Assembly: GCA_028023455.1 (NCBI GenBank)
Contig: JAQFVV010012435.1
Location: 682,001 to 746,000, forward strand
Source: Epiperipatus broadwayi
Taxonomy: Eukaryota > Onychophora > Udeonychophora > Euonychophora > Peripatidae
Direction: 5' to 3'
Length of the DNA: 64,000 bases
How positions within the stretch are numbered: position 1 is the stretch's first letter; each line of letters starts with the position of its first letter. Shown one piece after another: positions 1-12,786 of this stretch. The notes under the pieces are model-generated. The model was given only the letters and a program-made list of their open reading frames with translations. It was not told the DNA's origin and searched no databases. Position numbers and translations under genes: made by a program.

Positions 1-913
1 AATACCAAATTTAATGCCTAGGAAATAATAAGTTGTAATCAGTAACATCTGTCAGTTATGAAGTCTGGCCTTGAAGGGCTTCTGAGGACTACGTCATAGT
101 TGGATCCAGAGAACATAATTTAAATGACAATTAACATACAATATTCATGAACTGCCCCCATATTAGAATTTTTTTTTAAGCTTAAGTATTGATACTACTG
201 GTAAGCATTTTAAAGCTGGTTTTGAACTGTCACTAGCTCGATTTCTCTCATTTCCAATAATTTTGTATTATTTTATTGCACATGATGGTATTTTTATAAT
301 AATAATCAATATATAATGAGTAATAATTGTATAAAGCTATCCTGGTACATGTGTAAAAAAATGCATATCAAATTTCAAACTACAGAACCCTGGTTTTGCT
401 ATTTTGCTTTTATATAATCTGATAATCAGGCTATTTTTATATTCCATCTATACTTAAGTTTGTTTATTTTTTTTAATGTATAAACTAAATTAACTTGACT
501 CATCAATTAAGGCTAATTAAGTGTTCTCATCTTTATTTTATATATCTACACAAACAAAAGGAAAGTACTTTTCAAATTTTGAAATGATTTAATATCAAAT
601 CATACTTTCTAAACTGACTTGTATCCCCCCCCCCCTTTTTGTCTTTACTCCTTACCATTTTAAACACATTTTTTCTTTACAAAGTCTTAAACCTCAAGAT
701 CACAACCTCGCCCCACAATACAATCTTAAAATGGTGATCTAAAGGGATATTTTGCAAACTGTAAATTCTAACCCATATATATATATATAAGTAAAGTTAT
801 ACCTTTACATTGGAATATTATTGCATTTTACCTTATAATGTTGCCAACCTCCTTTCCTGATTGAAACTATCAAGTCTAGTACATTCCATTTAATTAGAAG
901 ATTGTTATCCAAG
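1..913. other. AT-rich spacer, no gene seen
   Basis: I see no coding region or known repeat. It holds an 11-base C run (625-635) and a short (TA)n tract near 773-788. Confidence 0.6.
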
Positions 914-1162
914 ATATCTGTTATGTAAACATGGAAAAACTCTCCATGCAGTAGTGCCACCCTGTGCCAATCAGAATAATCAATGGATGCCAGAAGGCTT
1001 GTGTAAAATCCCTATCTAATTCCTACCCATCCAATATCCCCATACTGGTTTCTGGCTTGTGGCTTGTATGGAGAGTTTTGCCTTGTTTATAAACAATTAT
1101 GTGCTAGTATAAGAGATGGTGATCATGTGATTCTTAATGTTTAACACCAATATCTGTTATGT
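914..1162 (-). mobile_element. Family A foldback copy A1 with 13-bp target duplication
   Basis: A 223-bp element (927-1149) lies between two exact copies of ATATCTGTTATGT (914-926 and 1150-1162). It opens with a relative of AAACAGGCAAAACTCTCC and closes with GGTGATCATGTGATT, the two ends shared by the family. The interior keeps only the 3' half of the family hammerhead on the minus strand, so this copy is an internal-deletion derivative whose arms remain inverted to each other. Family membership rests on repeated blocks in the window such as GATGCCAGAAGGCTTGTG. No protein is encoded. Confidence 0.8.
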
Positions 1163-2160
1163 GTAAACCAGCTACATTTACGTGCTTCTATGTGACTATT
1201 TTATCACTCTTTTTAACAAATTTAATTTCATCTAATTGTTATTTTAAGATTAATATGTGAAAATAAATTTAAATTTTCCTTTTTCAAACTTGGATTTCTT
1301 CAGGATACTTTGTAAATCTAAATAAGGCATTTGGATTGATCCCATCAAAATATATCTACACAATGTGACATTGATTTACAATTGAGTTATCTCTATCCAT
1401 CTTGTTATAATACTATTTGAATCTAAAATAAATATGCCTTGCACAAAGGACATGGCTACTTACATATTAGACTTGCAACATATTAGAGCTGCTACACCTT
1501 TTCACATTCATATCAACCTACTGATAACTTTCTGATCTTGTGATCTGACCAAATAATGGGTACACTGGAACTTGTACAAACTTAAAATAATAAATTTGTC
1601 AAAACTGACCATGCATACATGATATTTTCACAAGATTTACAAAGTTATCACGAGTCTGAATATGTATGTGAAAAGATATAGCAGCTCTAATATGTGACAG
1701 TAATCGCACCAGACTAAATATGCAGAAGTACATTATTTTTAAACAATGCTAAAAATATACATTTCACACAAAAATAATTAATTATGATACAGCACTACAC
1801 AATTCCCAAATGTTATTTGAAATATGGATATTTAAGCCTGTCATGAAATTACACAACAATCACTAAAGCAAAATTGGCAAAAAATAAAATAAATAAATAA
1901 TAAAACTAAAGTATTAGTATGTCCATATCTAAAATATTAGATGTATATCTGGCATGAAATTACAAAACACTTAAAATGAAAGCATACCATGTAACATATA
2001 ACAAGAATTATCATGATGATGAAACAATCATTCATCTGTTCTAGTTTATTTTAAAGTGGATACAATTTTGTTCCGAAATGGAGCCTTAAAGTAATTTTTT
2101 TTCCCAAAATGGAGACTTACTTAATAGGTGATTCACATGAAAATGGTCAGTAACTTGTAG
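1163..2160. other. AT-rich spacer, no gene seen
   Basis: No coding sequence or repeat family that I can identify. Composition matches the rest of the window. Confidence 0.5.
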
Positions 2161-2161
2161 C

Positions 2162-2500
2162 TCATAATACAGCAGTTTTATAGGCTTTCCAACAGATGAA
2201 ATAAATCATTGATTCATCTTTCACATTTTGTTTGATAGCTTCAATCAGAATTGCCAGAGTTGTATCATGAATTCTCATGAGGGAACCCTCATCAGTCTCT
2301 CTGCACCCAGCTAGGTTTTTTTTCTTTTTATGCAAAAGGCTCTCATCAATTTCAACAATTTTGTCAGGGCCTCCAATTTTATATTTGTTTCTGCTAAACC
2401 AAGCTCTGTTTTTCCCCATTCTATGGATGTTAATTTGTAAGACCAGTTGTAAATAAATCAAATTTCCATCAAAAATAGAATTCTGGAATCCTCCAACCAT
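2162..2500 (-). pseudogene. Merlin / ISXO2-like DDE transposase fragment
   Basis: A 112-residue open stretch resembles the catalytic core of ISXO2-type (IS1016/Merlin) transposases. Residues 42-54 read IGGPDKIVEIDES, the family's block around the first catalytic Asp (residue 52). Residues 104-107 read WKAY, which in the family follows the second catalytic Asp as a D-C-WKAY block; here that position is Ile102, so the second Asp appears lost. The spacing between the blocks is shorter than usual, suggesting an internal deletion. A stop codon lies just upstream of the Met and another after residue 112, so neither the N-terminal part nor the third acidic residue is in frame. This is a dead remnant. 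I could not place terminal inverted repeats. Confidence 0.6.
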
Positions 2501-2639
2501 ATTCCCTTATGAAGGCTTATTTTATTATTATATCCTTGAACGTTGCAATGCCATTGATTGTACAAAGTGTGGATATACTCAACTGCATTGATCTCAGCAG
2601 TGGTAAAACTCAAAATGTTGCATTATTTTGCACTGTTTA

Positions 2640-4118
2640 AAAAAATGTAGTATTAATCAGAAAATGGAAAAATAAATCAGCACCGAAGTAAAAAACACTT
2701 TGAGAAGAACTTATTCAAACAAAGTCTGAGCAATAATTTATCATGTTATTGGATGAGATTGGATGAAATCGCAGGGTTTATTTGATGGGATTGCAAGATT
2801 AGACATTTATCATGAATATGAAAAAGCATGTCACCTACATTGCAAGGCTGATATGTAAATACCAGGACATGTTTACAGTACTATATTAATTTTAACAAAG
2901 CGCTTTATTATAACTATGATGTTTTGCACTAGAAATCTAATCAAATTGTTTGTAGTATTGGAAGTGACAGTCATATAGTAAAAGTACACTGTATTATTAA
3001 ATTGTTAGCAATATGATTTTTTGTTCTGTATTTACTACATGTTTTGCATTATGAATTATGGCTTTTTGTATTCCAGATGAACACAGGCTTTCAGGAGTTT
3101 TTTCATTCTATTCCAGAACTATCCATTATAAACATGAATAATCAATAGATACTAGCTAGAAGCACTATTATGTATTTATATAGTTAGCCTGACAGAATTC
3201 TTGCATCCATTTTATTTTAAGTTATCCATTGGGCTCAGGGGTTTCCAACACATGGTATAAACAATATGGCTGACTCTAAGTTATCCTATTCAATATTTAC
3301 ATTTATTTATTTAATAAAATGATAAAGAAACACAAAGTCCAAATGATTGTAGTTAAAAACTTTTTATTGTAAATGCAGTAAAGGAAATAAAAATAAAACA
3401 TGATTAAGCAAATTATAATAAAAGTGCAAACAGGCATCACTTTCAGGTGAGCCTGTCCCATAATTTTGAAAATATTCTACTAAAACACGCAAAAATCCAA
3501 AGTGTTGTAATTAATTTTTTTTTAATGTAAATTCACTTCTTTAGCTTTAAACTAATCTCAGTGTATTCACAAATGATGTTTGGAGTTTTCTAATCACATT
3601 CTTTTCCAAGCAGATAGGCATTTAGAATATGTCCACTCATGACACCTCTATTGTGCATCCCTTCTCAAATAAAGTGTAATATCATGCCCATTATCAGATA
3701 CTTTCCAGGTTGGCACTATCCTGTAATTTTGAAAATATTCCACTGCATCTTATCTGTCAGTGAATGTTCCAAATTTTAATCATATTTCCAAAAATGATAA
3801 GGCATATAAATAAATAATTTAATTATATCATAAATATATAATTATTTAATGTGATATTAACTCTTCATGCACTATCAATGGGATTGTCTAATCTTTTACA
3901 CATTATCCTGTTAATACAAAAAAAGTCTCACTATAATAATGCTATGGACATCAGGTAATTCTAGATAGCATATAAAGAGTTAATATTGTTTCAAATAGAG
4001 TCATAATTTTAATATGATTAAATTATTTTTTATATATTTAGATAATTAATTACTCTTTATGTAGTATTATAACTTTATCTTTGTTATTGCATTGCCAAAT
4101 TCATATAATATTAATATT
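2640..4118. other. AT-rich spacer with one short repeated block
   Basis: No gene seen. The block TAATTTTGAAAATATTC followed by (T/C)ACT occurs near 3460 and again near 3725, so a small degenerate repeat may be present. Confidence 0.45.
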
Positions 4119-4406
4119 ATTTATGTTCTTTATTACCTGTTACATTGTGTTTTTTATAAAACCACTATTGACAGTTTCAATTGCCCAGCAATCTTCTTCA
4201 GAACTTCTACTTATATTTTCAAGCCTTAACAGCAGTTAAGGTTTGAATGCCCCAGCAATCATTTTCAAAACTTCTACTTATATTTTCAAACCTTAGCAAT
4301 TAAGGTTTGAAAATATAAGTAGAAATTCTGAAGAAGATTTCTGGGGTAATCAAAACTATCTAGTGGGTTGTAAAAAGCATTGTAAAAATTAATAAAGAGC
4401 ATAAAT
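4119..4406. mobile_element. Penelope-like inverted repeat with hammerhead-like core
   Basis: Two arms (about 4119-4215 and 4300-4406) are inverted copies of one sequence, with a third partial copy in the centre (near 4225-4290). Read outward from the centre, each arm carries TTTGAAAATATAAGTAGAA, then CTGAAGAA, a short hairpin, a GAAAC-type block, and near its end an AATAAAGA motif. The core is on the minus strand at 4174-4201 (hairpin GATTG-loop-CAATT) and on the plus strand at 4328-4356. A CTGA(N)GAA...GAAAC core with inverted partial copies is typical of Penelope-like element termini, whose repeats are known to carry hammerhead motifs. No reverse transcriptase is present here. Confidence 0.55.
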
Positions 4407-4975
4407 GATAATTAGTTATATATGACATTTTAAATAAATAAAATAAATTTTTTATAGACCTGCCATATGCATTAATATTTAATCTTAGAAATAAGGATAT
4501 GTTAAATTTACTATTTGACAGTTCAAACTTTGACATCAAATTGAGCGTAATGATGATCGTTAAATAAAAATAATGTTATTATATTGATAAGTTTTGTAAT
4601 TAATAAAGCTTCTAATAAGAATGGAGTTTGAAAATATGTGCTATGATGAATCAGTTTTTCATTAATATGATAATGTTAAATGATTAAAAAGTCTCTATAT
4701 GTCAAGTGAAAATTTAATATTTTTTAAATATATATATATATATCATACCATACTGAATTAGACTTAAACAGGCATTATTATATATAAAAAAATATTGTCA
4801 TGATTTTATGTTAATAAATGTTTAAAATTGCCAATTTAGTCTAATAAAGTTTCATTTTCTTGTTCATTTTTCTTCGTTACAATTATATACATATATGCAA
4901 TATAGGGAGCATACCAATAACTCAAACAAGCTGTTATTGGTAAGTGCGGTAAGAGAAAAAAATATTTAAATTCTC
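4407..4975. other. AT-rich spacer
   Basis: No gene or repeat family recognised. A short (TA)n run lies at about 4729-4743. Confidence 0.5.
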
Positions 4976-5374
4976 TATCTACAATATTAAAACAGGCAAA
5001 ACTCACTATACGTATTGCCACACACAGCAAGCTAGAGTAATCAACGGATGCCAGAAGGCTTGTGCATAAAATCCCCATTTAGTGCCTACTCATCCAATAT
5101 CCCCAGACTAGTTTCTGGCTTGTGGCCTTGGTGCAGTGCTTTCAGATCCAAGGTTCCTCACTGACGAAGGCCATAGCCAGAAACTAGTCTGGGAATGTTG
5201 GATGAATAGGCACTAGATGGGGATTTTATGCACAAGCCTTCTGGCATCCATTGATTACTCTAGCTTATTGTGTGTGGCAATATGTATAGTGAGTTTTGCC
5301 TGTTTTAATAACAGTTATAAGCAAGCATAAGAAATGGTGATCATGTGATGTTTATTGGCTTTATCTAGAATATT
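4976..5374. mobile_element. Family A inverted dimer A2 with near-perfect 13-bp target duplication
   Basis: The element (4989-5361, 373 bp) is a palindrome of two unit copies joined head to head: minus-sense on the left, plus-sense on the right. Flanks are TATCTACAATATT (4976-4988) and TATCTAGAATATT (5362-5374), 12 of 13 identical. The left end begins AAAACAGGCAAAACTC and the right end finishes ATCATGTGATGTTTATTGG. The right arm contains an almost intact type I hammerhead (5147-5202). The left arm keeps the stem II-GAAAC-TA-GTC half of the same motif. Non-coding. Confidence 0.85.
5147..5202 (+). ncRNA. Type I hammerhead ribozyme, family A2
   Basis: Stem I outer helix: TCCAA with TTGGA. Stem I inner helix: TCCTCA with TGGGAA (one mismatch). 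The internal loops between them are GGT and TG. The catalytic core is CTGACGA (5161-5167); stem II is GGC-CATA-GCC; then GAAAC, a TA loop and GTC. The predicted cleavage is after C5189. Stem III is only two pairs (A-U and C-G), as in the minimal hammerheads known from Penelope-like elements and retrozymes, which act best as dimers. Unpaired A residues flank stem II, unlike the usual G-C closing pair, so catalytic strength is uncertain. Confidence 0.72.
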
Positions 5375-6684
5375 CCTATGACACACAATATAAGATTTGC
5401 TTTATTAATTATTATATATGTATATGTAGACATTTTCTATTATTCCATATGTGCACTTTCTTGAAATATTAGCAACATGCAGTGAATATGTAGTATACAT
5501 TGTATCAATATAGACTACCTCAATTATGCAATTTCCAAAGCAAATGTAAATAAACAAAAAATTTTTTATATAAACAAATAATAAAAACATTAATATACTA
5601 GCAATCATTTTCCATCTCAGAGTGCTGTATGTGATCACCTTTACTAATAACATTTTGTAGGATTAGACTGAAAGCACACATTTTTTTATTATTTGCTTTG
5701 GTGTGATATAGTAACAAAATATTTTCTAAATGTACAACTGAATATTTTATGAAATTTAAAAAAAAATCATAAATTATCCTTCTTAAGGAATAAATGTAAG
5801 TTATCAATTTAATGGTGACTGAATATAAGAACTGCAAAATATTCTTATATTGCATCAGAAAGATTAATGTTTAAAGAGTTTAACTGAGTGAGCCTAGATT
5901 TTGAAACTGATAAAGACTTAAAAATATCAGTAGAAATTTTTTTTATTATGGATATGGACCAGAGCATGCTTAGGTGCCATTAAAGTCTGACACTCTATTA
6001 TTCATTTTGTTGTAAAAAATAAAGATATGGCATAATAAGATTTTTATTATTTTTATTTTTTGAGTGAACAGGAATGAATGAACACACACACAGTAAATAA
6101 ATACGTAAATGTGCTTCATCAATTCATTATTAATAACTATGGTATTATTATTTTTTTAAAATTGTTTAATCTATAATCTTAATTTATATATGCTTACTAT
6201 AAACAAAAAAGTATCTAATTAATAACTATGTGGAATTGAAAATTACCTTACAATTGTAGTTCAGTAAACAATATGTATTCTATTATAATTCAAACTTATC
6301 AACAAAATGTGAGCTATTATATGTGATGTAAAATGTTTGTGACAGGATCTGGAACAAAAGATAGTAGATATTGTGGCTAAACTGCCCTGAAATTTTGACT
6401 AAATTTTATTAACCATTTTCCAAATAAGAGAAACTTTCAGAGGTGTTACGATTATTATTCATGTTAACAACAAGAAAATATATACATGAATAAATTTAAT
6501 ATATTTGTGTGCATCTTTTATCTGTAAAATTCTTTATTTAATTTTATAAATAAATAAAACAGAGTGCACTCAGATGTTGAGAATTAACATTTTATCTTTA
6601 CTTATTTCTTTATTGTGTAGCACATAGAGTCGATTCTTTTCATGAAAGTAACATTTAATGAAATAAAAAAAAAACTATTTATAT
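5375..6684. other. AT-rich spacer
   Basis: Short open stretches occur on the minus strand but have no recognisable motif. No gene called. Confidence 0.45.
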
Positions 6685-6745
6685 CATCATCATCATCAAC
6701 CATTATCAATCCACTGCAGAATGAAGGTCACTCCAAGTTCAATTT
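6685..6745 (-). mobile_element. RTE LINE 3'-end stub
   Basis: About 60 bp match the extreme 3' end of the RTE copies elsewhere in the window: a (CAT)n run on the plus strand (the minus-strand (TGA)n tail), then CATTATCAATCCACTGCAG and CTCCAAGTTCAAT. It is cut off upstream by 5' truncation, as is usual for target-primed insertion. Confidence 0.65.
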
Positions 6746-8651
6746 ATATACTTCTTCATTAATGTAAAACTGTTTTATTGTATAACAAAAATGCTTTTAT
6801 CTGACATCCCAAAGGTCTGGGTTCAAACGTTTAGAAATAAAAGTAAATATTTTTTTAGATTTCTGTCAGATTCAGATTTTCTTTTACATAGATTACATAA
6901 AGACAATTCAAATAATTATTTAATACTGTTACATAATTGTGTATCTAGATATGCTTATCTAGAGACTACAACAGGAATGGAAATTGTTCTAATCCTGACC
7001 ATGTTTTGTGACTAAACCCTTATTTATGTTTTTATGCAGAAAGTAATATATTTTAAATGTCTACTTTACAATATCTGGGCTAAAGATAATCTCTACTTTA
7101 ATAATTTATTAATAATAATCATTAAACTATTTATCTGGAATGATTAATGTTAAAGTTATGACTACAGAAATTTTGATACTTATATTTCCCCTTTAAATAT
7201 TACATATATTAAATTATTATAATTTATTCTAAAGACTTCAAACTTACTGTAACCACAATAATGACATCCTTTCTTCTGGATAAATATATTAATGATTATT
7301 ATTAATTATTTATTAGATAAGAAATTATTATATCATTTTTAGCCTAAATATACAATTTATTAATGTGATTAAACTATATGTAGGGAAATGAAAAGTAATA
7401 AGTATATTTATATTAATTTTTAAACAATTTTAAAACATACATATATAAATTTTAATATTTTGTAATTTAAGAGAAACGAGTAATGAGAATAAACAACAAA
7501 TATTTACATATATCATTTTAAAACTGTCTCATAAAAATGGTAATCCCTTTGGCCCATTACCATAGTTATAAGGCTGATGAATAATTTATTAAAAAATAAA
7601 TCAAATAAGTACCTTTGGAATACCACATGTATGTTATACTTTTTGTGGTAGATTTTGATTAGAAAATAAATAAATAAAAGTATTGTATCAATTTTAAGAT
7701 TATTTTAAAAAAAAAAAAAAATAAATGAAGAAAATCCTAAAGATTATAAATTTTTAATGTTGTTTGTGAAAAGAACAAACTCTTATAAATTATTATTATA
7801 TTGACGAATTTAGATCAATATTTGAATTTTCTATCTCTCAGGTTTTTTTTCTTATTTTGTAACATTTAGTTTCTATTGTTAAACTAGAAACAATAGTTAT
7901 TCTATTTATTTATATACGGATCAATAATTATTGATCTTAAACTACTGATGTATTGATTTTTAGACTTGTAACTAAAAATATCTATTGCTTTAATCATTGA
8001 AAAAAGTAATATACATTACAGGGGAATTTGAATTACTCGTGCGGAATTTAATAGAAAAGAGTGAAAAAAATTTAAAAAACAAAAAACAAATCAAAAACAT
8101 TATTTTTTAATCACTAATACTTTTTTTTAAATTTACAATTTATTAATGATACTTTAAATTTCATTTCATAGTGTACTTTTTTTATTAAATTTTTGTTGTT
8201 GAATAAAATAAGCTTGCTCTACATAACTCTAAGCATCGAGAAGATAAACACATATTTTTCCAATCTATTTTTGAACTATTAAATAATAAAGTAGTCTTTA
8301 AATGATTTTTGAAGAGCAAAAATATTTTAAACATTTCTCCAAAAGAATAGTAAAAACATTAGAAACTAGGTCAACCAACAGCATTTAATAATAGACAGAG
8401 TCTCATTTACTGATTTTAAAATGAATGATTATCTGGTTAGCCTGTATGCTGGCTGCCTGACAAATATTTCAATTTTTTGGTGGCCGAAAAAACTGTTCAA
8501 GTTTCAGTTAGATTTAGGAGTATAGAAGGCAATGCATTAAATGTTTACACAATATACTCCTTGTGTACCATTAATGATATGTGTATACTTAGTTGTTAAA
8601 TAAGTCATGTGATGTCTGAGCATCCAATTGTTAAAGTGAGAACAAGAATTC
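6746..8651. other. AT-rich spacer
   Basis: No gene recognised. A 14-base A tract lies at about 7708-7721. The 74-residue open frame at 6791-7015 is low-complexity and has no family features. Confidence 0.45.
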
Positions 8652-8887
8652 TACAAATACAATTTATCCAACCGCTTCAAACACTTTTTAGCAAAACTCT
8701 TTATTTGTACATATACATACACCTATGTTTCGACTGACCTGCAGTCTTCTTCAGAGCAAGTTTAAGATCAAAATAAACTTGCTCTGAAGAAGACTGCAGG
8801 TCAGTCAAAATGTAAGTATATGTATATGTACAAATAAAGAGTTTTGCTAAAAAGTGTTTGAAGCTGTTGGATAAATTGTATTTATAG
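8652..8887. mobile_element. Near-perfect 113-bp inverted repeat with Penelope-like core
   Basis: Left arm 8652-8764 and right arm 8774-8887 are inverted copies separated by 9 bp. Each, read outward from the centre, has AAACTTGCTCTGAAGAAG, a hairpin GACTG-CAGGT-CAGTC, GAAAC (left arm; changed to AAAAT on the right), then CAAATAAAGAGTTTTGC and the end GGATAAATTGTATTT. The organisation (core hairpin, about 60 nt, AATAAAGA, end) matches the element at 4119-4406, although the sequences differ. It is therefore probably the terminus of a second Penelope-like family inserted as an inverted pair. No coding sequence. Confidence 0.55.
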
Positions 8888-11375
8888 GATATTACGGCAA
8901 AAATATAGGCAAATGTGATTTTGGTAATAATAATTCTATTAGGTTGATCAAATGTATTTTTTTCACTCTACTCTGCTCAAAAAAATCTTGTAACCTTTGA
9001 CTTTTGAATCTGCAATTCTACCATCATGTTGGACCATATTGAAAAATGGCATTATGTCTACATATTGTAGTTATTACAAATCCAATGTAGCTCATATTGA
9101 TTATATTACAATGCTGCAAAGAGATAAAAAAAATTGTTTACTAAATACTCATGTAAGTGGACTAATAAATACACAAACTGCCACTTGAGGGCCTGCACAT
9201 AAGTGCTTGTCACTTGAGAAATAAAAATGTTAACTGCCTAAAGGTTAAAAGAAAAAATAATTTATACACATTATTAAAGATTATTATGTATTATTTTGTA
9301 ATATATGAGAAACAAGGAAATGATAATAATATTGTAAAGGAAGATGGGGAAATGTTTATGATGCACAAAAGAATTGCATAGTTTTAAAAAAAATATAAAT
9401 TTGAACCTGTTCTAGTTTGCTTTTCCTGAACTGAATTTTAAATAAAATTTCCCATATTACTATTTGGTTCTTACAGCTTTTTCTTCAGCGGGTTAAATTG
9501 CTTTTATATCATATTACTATAGTAATATTGGATGTCAAAGCTAAAATAAGATTAAAATTTTGGAATTGATAATATTTTAGAAGTTGTAATTAATAATTTA
9601 AAAGTCCACAGTAAATTTTTCTTCTTCATGTGTTGTGAAATCTAAATAATAAAAAAAAAGAGAAATGAAAATCTTTTTCTCTTTTTTCTTTTGTTTCACA
9701 TGTTTATGTATAAAAATCATAATATAATCTACTGACAATTGTGTCCACAACATATTTGGGAGAGTAAATAGTTTTACAAAAAATGTATTTTTGTAATGAT
9801 GCAAAAGATCATATTTTTCCTAGCTGGGGATGTATATGTTGTTTGAAAACACATTGTTTGAATAACATGAAATAGGTATAAATAGGTCAGAAAGAAACTA
9901 ATAGGCATTCTTATTACTATCATTTTAATTATAGGAGGTCAACAGTTTATTTCATATTACTTTTGCATTAAAGTGCAGTCTACCATTAAAACCATGTTTA
10001 TCCATGCTGAAGAGAAAAACAATAATTGATTGAAACTCTTATTCCATTGTATACAATATTTTACTGACTGTTTTTAAAATATTCTTTAATATTTCAGTTA
10101 CAAGTTAGAAGAATTCCACCTAACATATGTGGCTAGATAACCAAAACCCACACCAGTCAAAATGCCCATAAATGTAGTCGGATTCTGGAATTAATGGTGG
10201 AGTTTGAAAAACCAGCTTGTGCAACACTTGTATAATGCTGTGAAGGAAGAAATGGATAGTGCTTTGTAAAATACTCAGGACCTTCAGATAATATACCCTA
10301 TAGAACAGCACCAGGTTTTCTATATTTACTCTCTTTATCATTACCAGTGTTCAAAGAGAAGATCATTATTTGAAAAACAAAGGAAGACAACAGTAAAATA
10401 TTAAAAAAAAAAAGGTACCTGAAAAAATCATGAATAGTGACTGTCTCAATATTTAGCATGGTAAGATCATATTATTATAAACGCCATATAGCCTTAAATT
10501 TAAATTACTATAATACTTTTGTGTATGTGTTGATGGCTACAGTTTATTTATTGATTATTAATAAATTGATAAATATTTTTTATCAACCCATTTAGGTTGG
10601 ATTGTAACTTAATCCAAATATATGCTCTTTACATCCATATGCTAGTTAATAACCACAGCACTGAGAAATCATCTAATCCATTGAGGAATATGCTGGGATG
10701 GCAGTAATAATTGATGACGAATGTTCCTTTAAAAATACATCAATAGTAAACTTTTCTCTTTGAGAGGTTTGGCACCTTTGAGTTTTTGTTTTTTTATTGA
10801 AATTGGAAAACAAAATACTTTTGAGATTACTTGCATTTTTAAATTATAAATCATCATCTTCACATTGTTTAATATTATTATATATTTGAATTAAATTTTT
10901 TATTTAAATTTTATTAATTATTCCCTTTTCATATTTATTTGAATCAAAATGTATCATACAGTGATACATATTGAACAGATTATATCATTTAATATCATAT
11001 ATATATATAATTGGTATCAAGGTTCAAACCCACCTTTTGTCTACTGTTATATATAAAAACCTGTATTGTAAAAATGTTAAACAATTTCCATATATATATA
11101 TGAATATTACTACACTTTGATATACAAGCGTCAAATATTTTGTACTCACAACTTTAACTTTATCCACATTACTTAAATATAATAATGATTATTGATAATC
11201 AATTATTAAACTAGAGATTAGCCCTAGCTCAGATATAAACTTTATATCTCAATTAAAGATAAATGTATCTTTTTTAATTAAATATAAATTTATAAAATAA
11301 TCCAATTTCATCCCTTTTTTTCCATGCATGTTTCTTTTTTAATATATTTAAAACTTCCATTTCACCACACATTCT

Positions 11376-11423
<48 letters not shown>

Positions 11424-12354
11424 TCTACCATAAACAGAGAAATAAAAATATATTAAATTAAGAAATCTGCGTATACAGTACTTTCAATACGCATGCATCA
11501 TAATAATGATCATTCTGTTAAGAATCAATGTGATCCTTTTCTTGCTAATTTGAATACTAATAGCTCCTTGGTTTATTCTATATTCATTTTGTGTGATAAA
11601 TCATGTCTCTTTAATCACACATTTCTTATTGTTTGACTCTTCACACATTATCTTAATAATATTAGGATCAATATTCCTTTTCACATAGAATTTCAGAATG
11701 CCCATCTATTTAAATAGGCTGATTAATAATACAAAGGATAAAATACACAAATTGTATCAACCTAATGTTGTATATTCAGTGGGCTGCAGTCAAACAGTCC
11801 TACAATGGTTAAATTAAGGCAAACCTGAGGAAAAGATTAATGCAGCATACCTTAATGTATAAAAAAAAGCCAAGACCAACTCAACAAATATATCCATATT
11901 TTAAAACCACGAAAAATGAATATGGACACAGTTTTTATCCTAGTGTTATTAAGATAATATATGAAGAAAAAAACAATAGCAAACATTAGATCAAAGAGGC
12001 ATGGTTGATTTCACAAAATGAATACATAAAGAACCAAGAACTAATAGTATTCAAATTAGCAACAAATCATTTGCATAGAGTCAAAAGCATTCCTAGATGG
12101 ATAGAAGTTTTTAAAGTTGTACTTTATATATATAACATGAACTCATCGAAGTTAAATTTTCAAGCAGTGTTGTGTGTGGAAACAAAGCTCAAACTAAGCA
12201 TCTACAGAAAACTCCTGTTTAATTAAAGCTACGATTGGCGCAGGTAATGCTGTTGGTAAATGTAATATTAGGTGAGTTTGTGTTTTTATATATATATTTG
12301 ATTTCAGTATTGAGTATGATGCTGATTAATTTATATATATAAATGAGAATATGC

Positions 12355-12391
<37 letters not shown>

Positions 12392-12770
12392 GAGAATATG
12401 CATTATATATTACAATAATTTGTAGAGATGAAGTTTTGGATTTTCATTAATATTGACTGAGTTTTATTACAAAAAGGTTCATTAGAAAACTTCATGTTAA
12501 ATATGCATAAAATATATCAAGGACAAATTCTCCATAAAAGTAAATTGATAAATTAATAAACAAATTAAAAGCTTAATAATTAACAGTTACAAACTTTTAA
12601 TTAGACAGTAAAAATTATTAATATATATATATAATTGAATAGTTCATTGTTTAGGTGTCCACAAAATATTTGAGCATTTGAAATGACTGTTGCATTACAA
12701 TCCATGCACTTTCATTGGCAGAGTCTACCACTCAAATATATAATGAATTGTAAACAAAATCAGTAACAAG
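8888..12770. other. AT-rich spacer with (TA)n tracts
   Basis: No gene recognised. It holds a 44-bp (TA)n tract (11378-11421) and another (about 12357-12388). The second is flanked by two copies of AAATGAGAATATGCATTATA (12341-12360 and 12388-12407). A somewhat more complex stretch at 10110-10345 has no identifiable homology. Confidence 0.5.
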
Positions 12771-12786
12771 AGTTATATCCAAAATC

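Noticed and set aside
4989-5361. A classical MITE (cut-and-paste transposon with terminal inverted repeats)
   Set aside because: The inverted arms differ in length and joint position between copies, the flanking duplication is 13 bp, and each unit carries a hammerhead; a retroelement origin explains this better.
11378-11421. CRISPR-like or regular spaced repeats
   Set aside because: The tract is a plain (TA)n microsatellite; no repeat-spacer pattern exists in this eukaryotic window.
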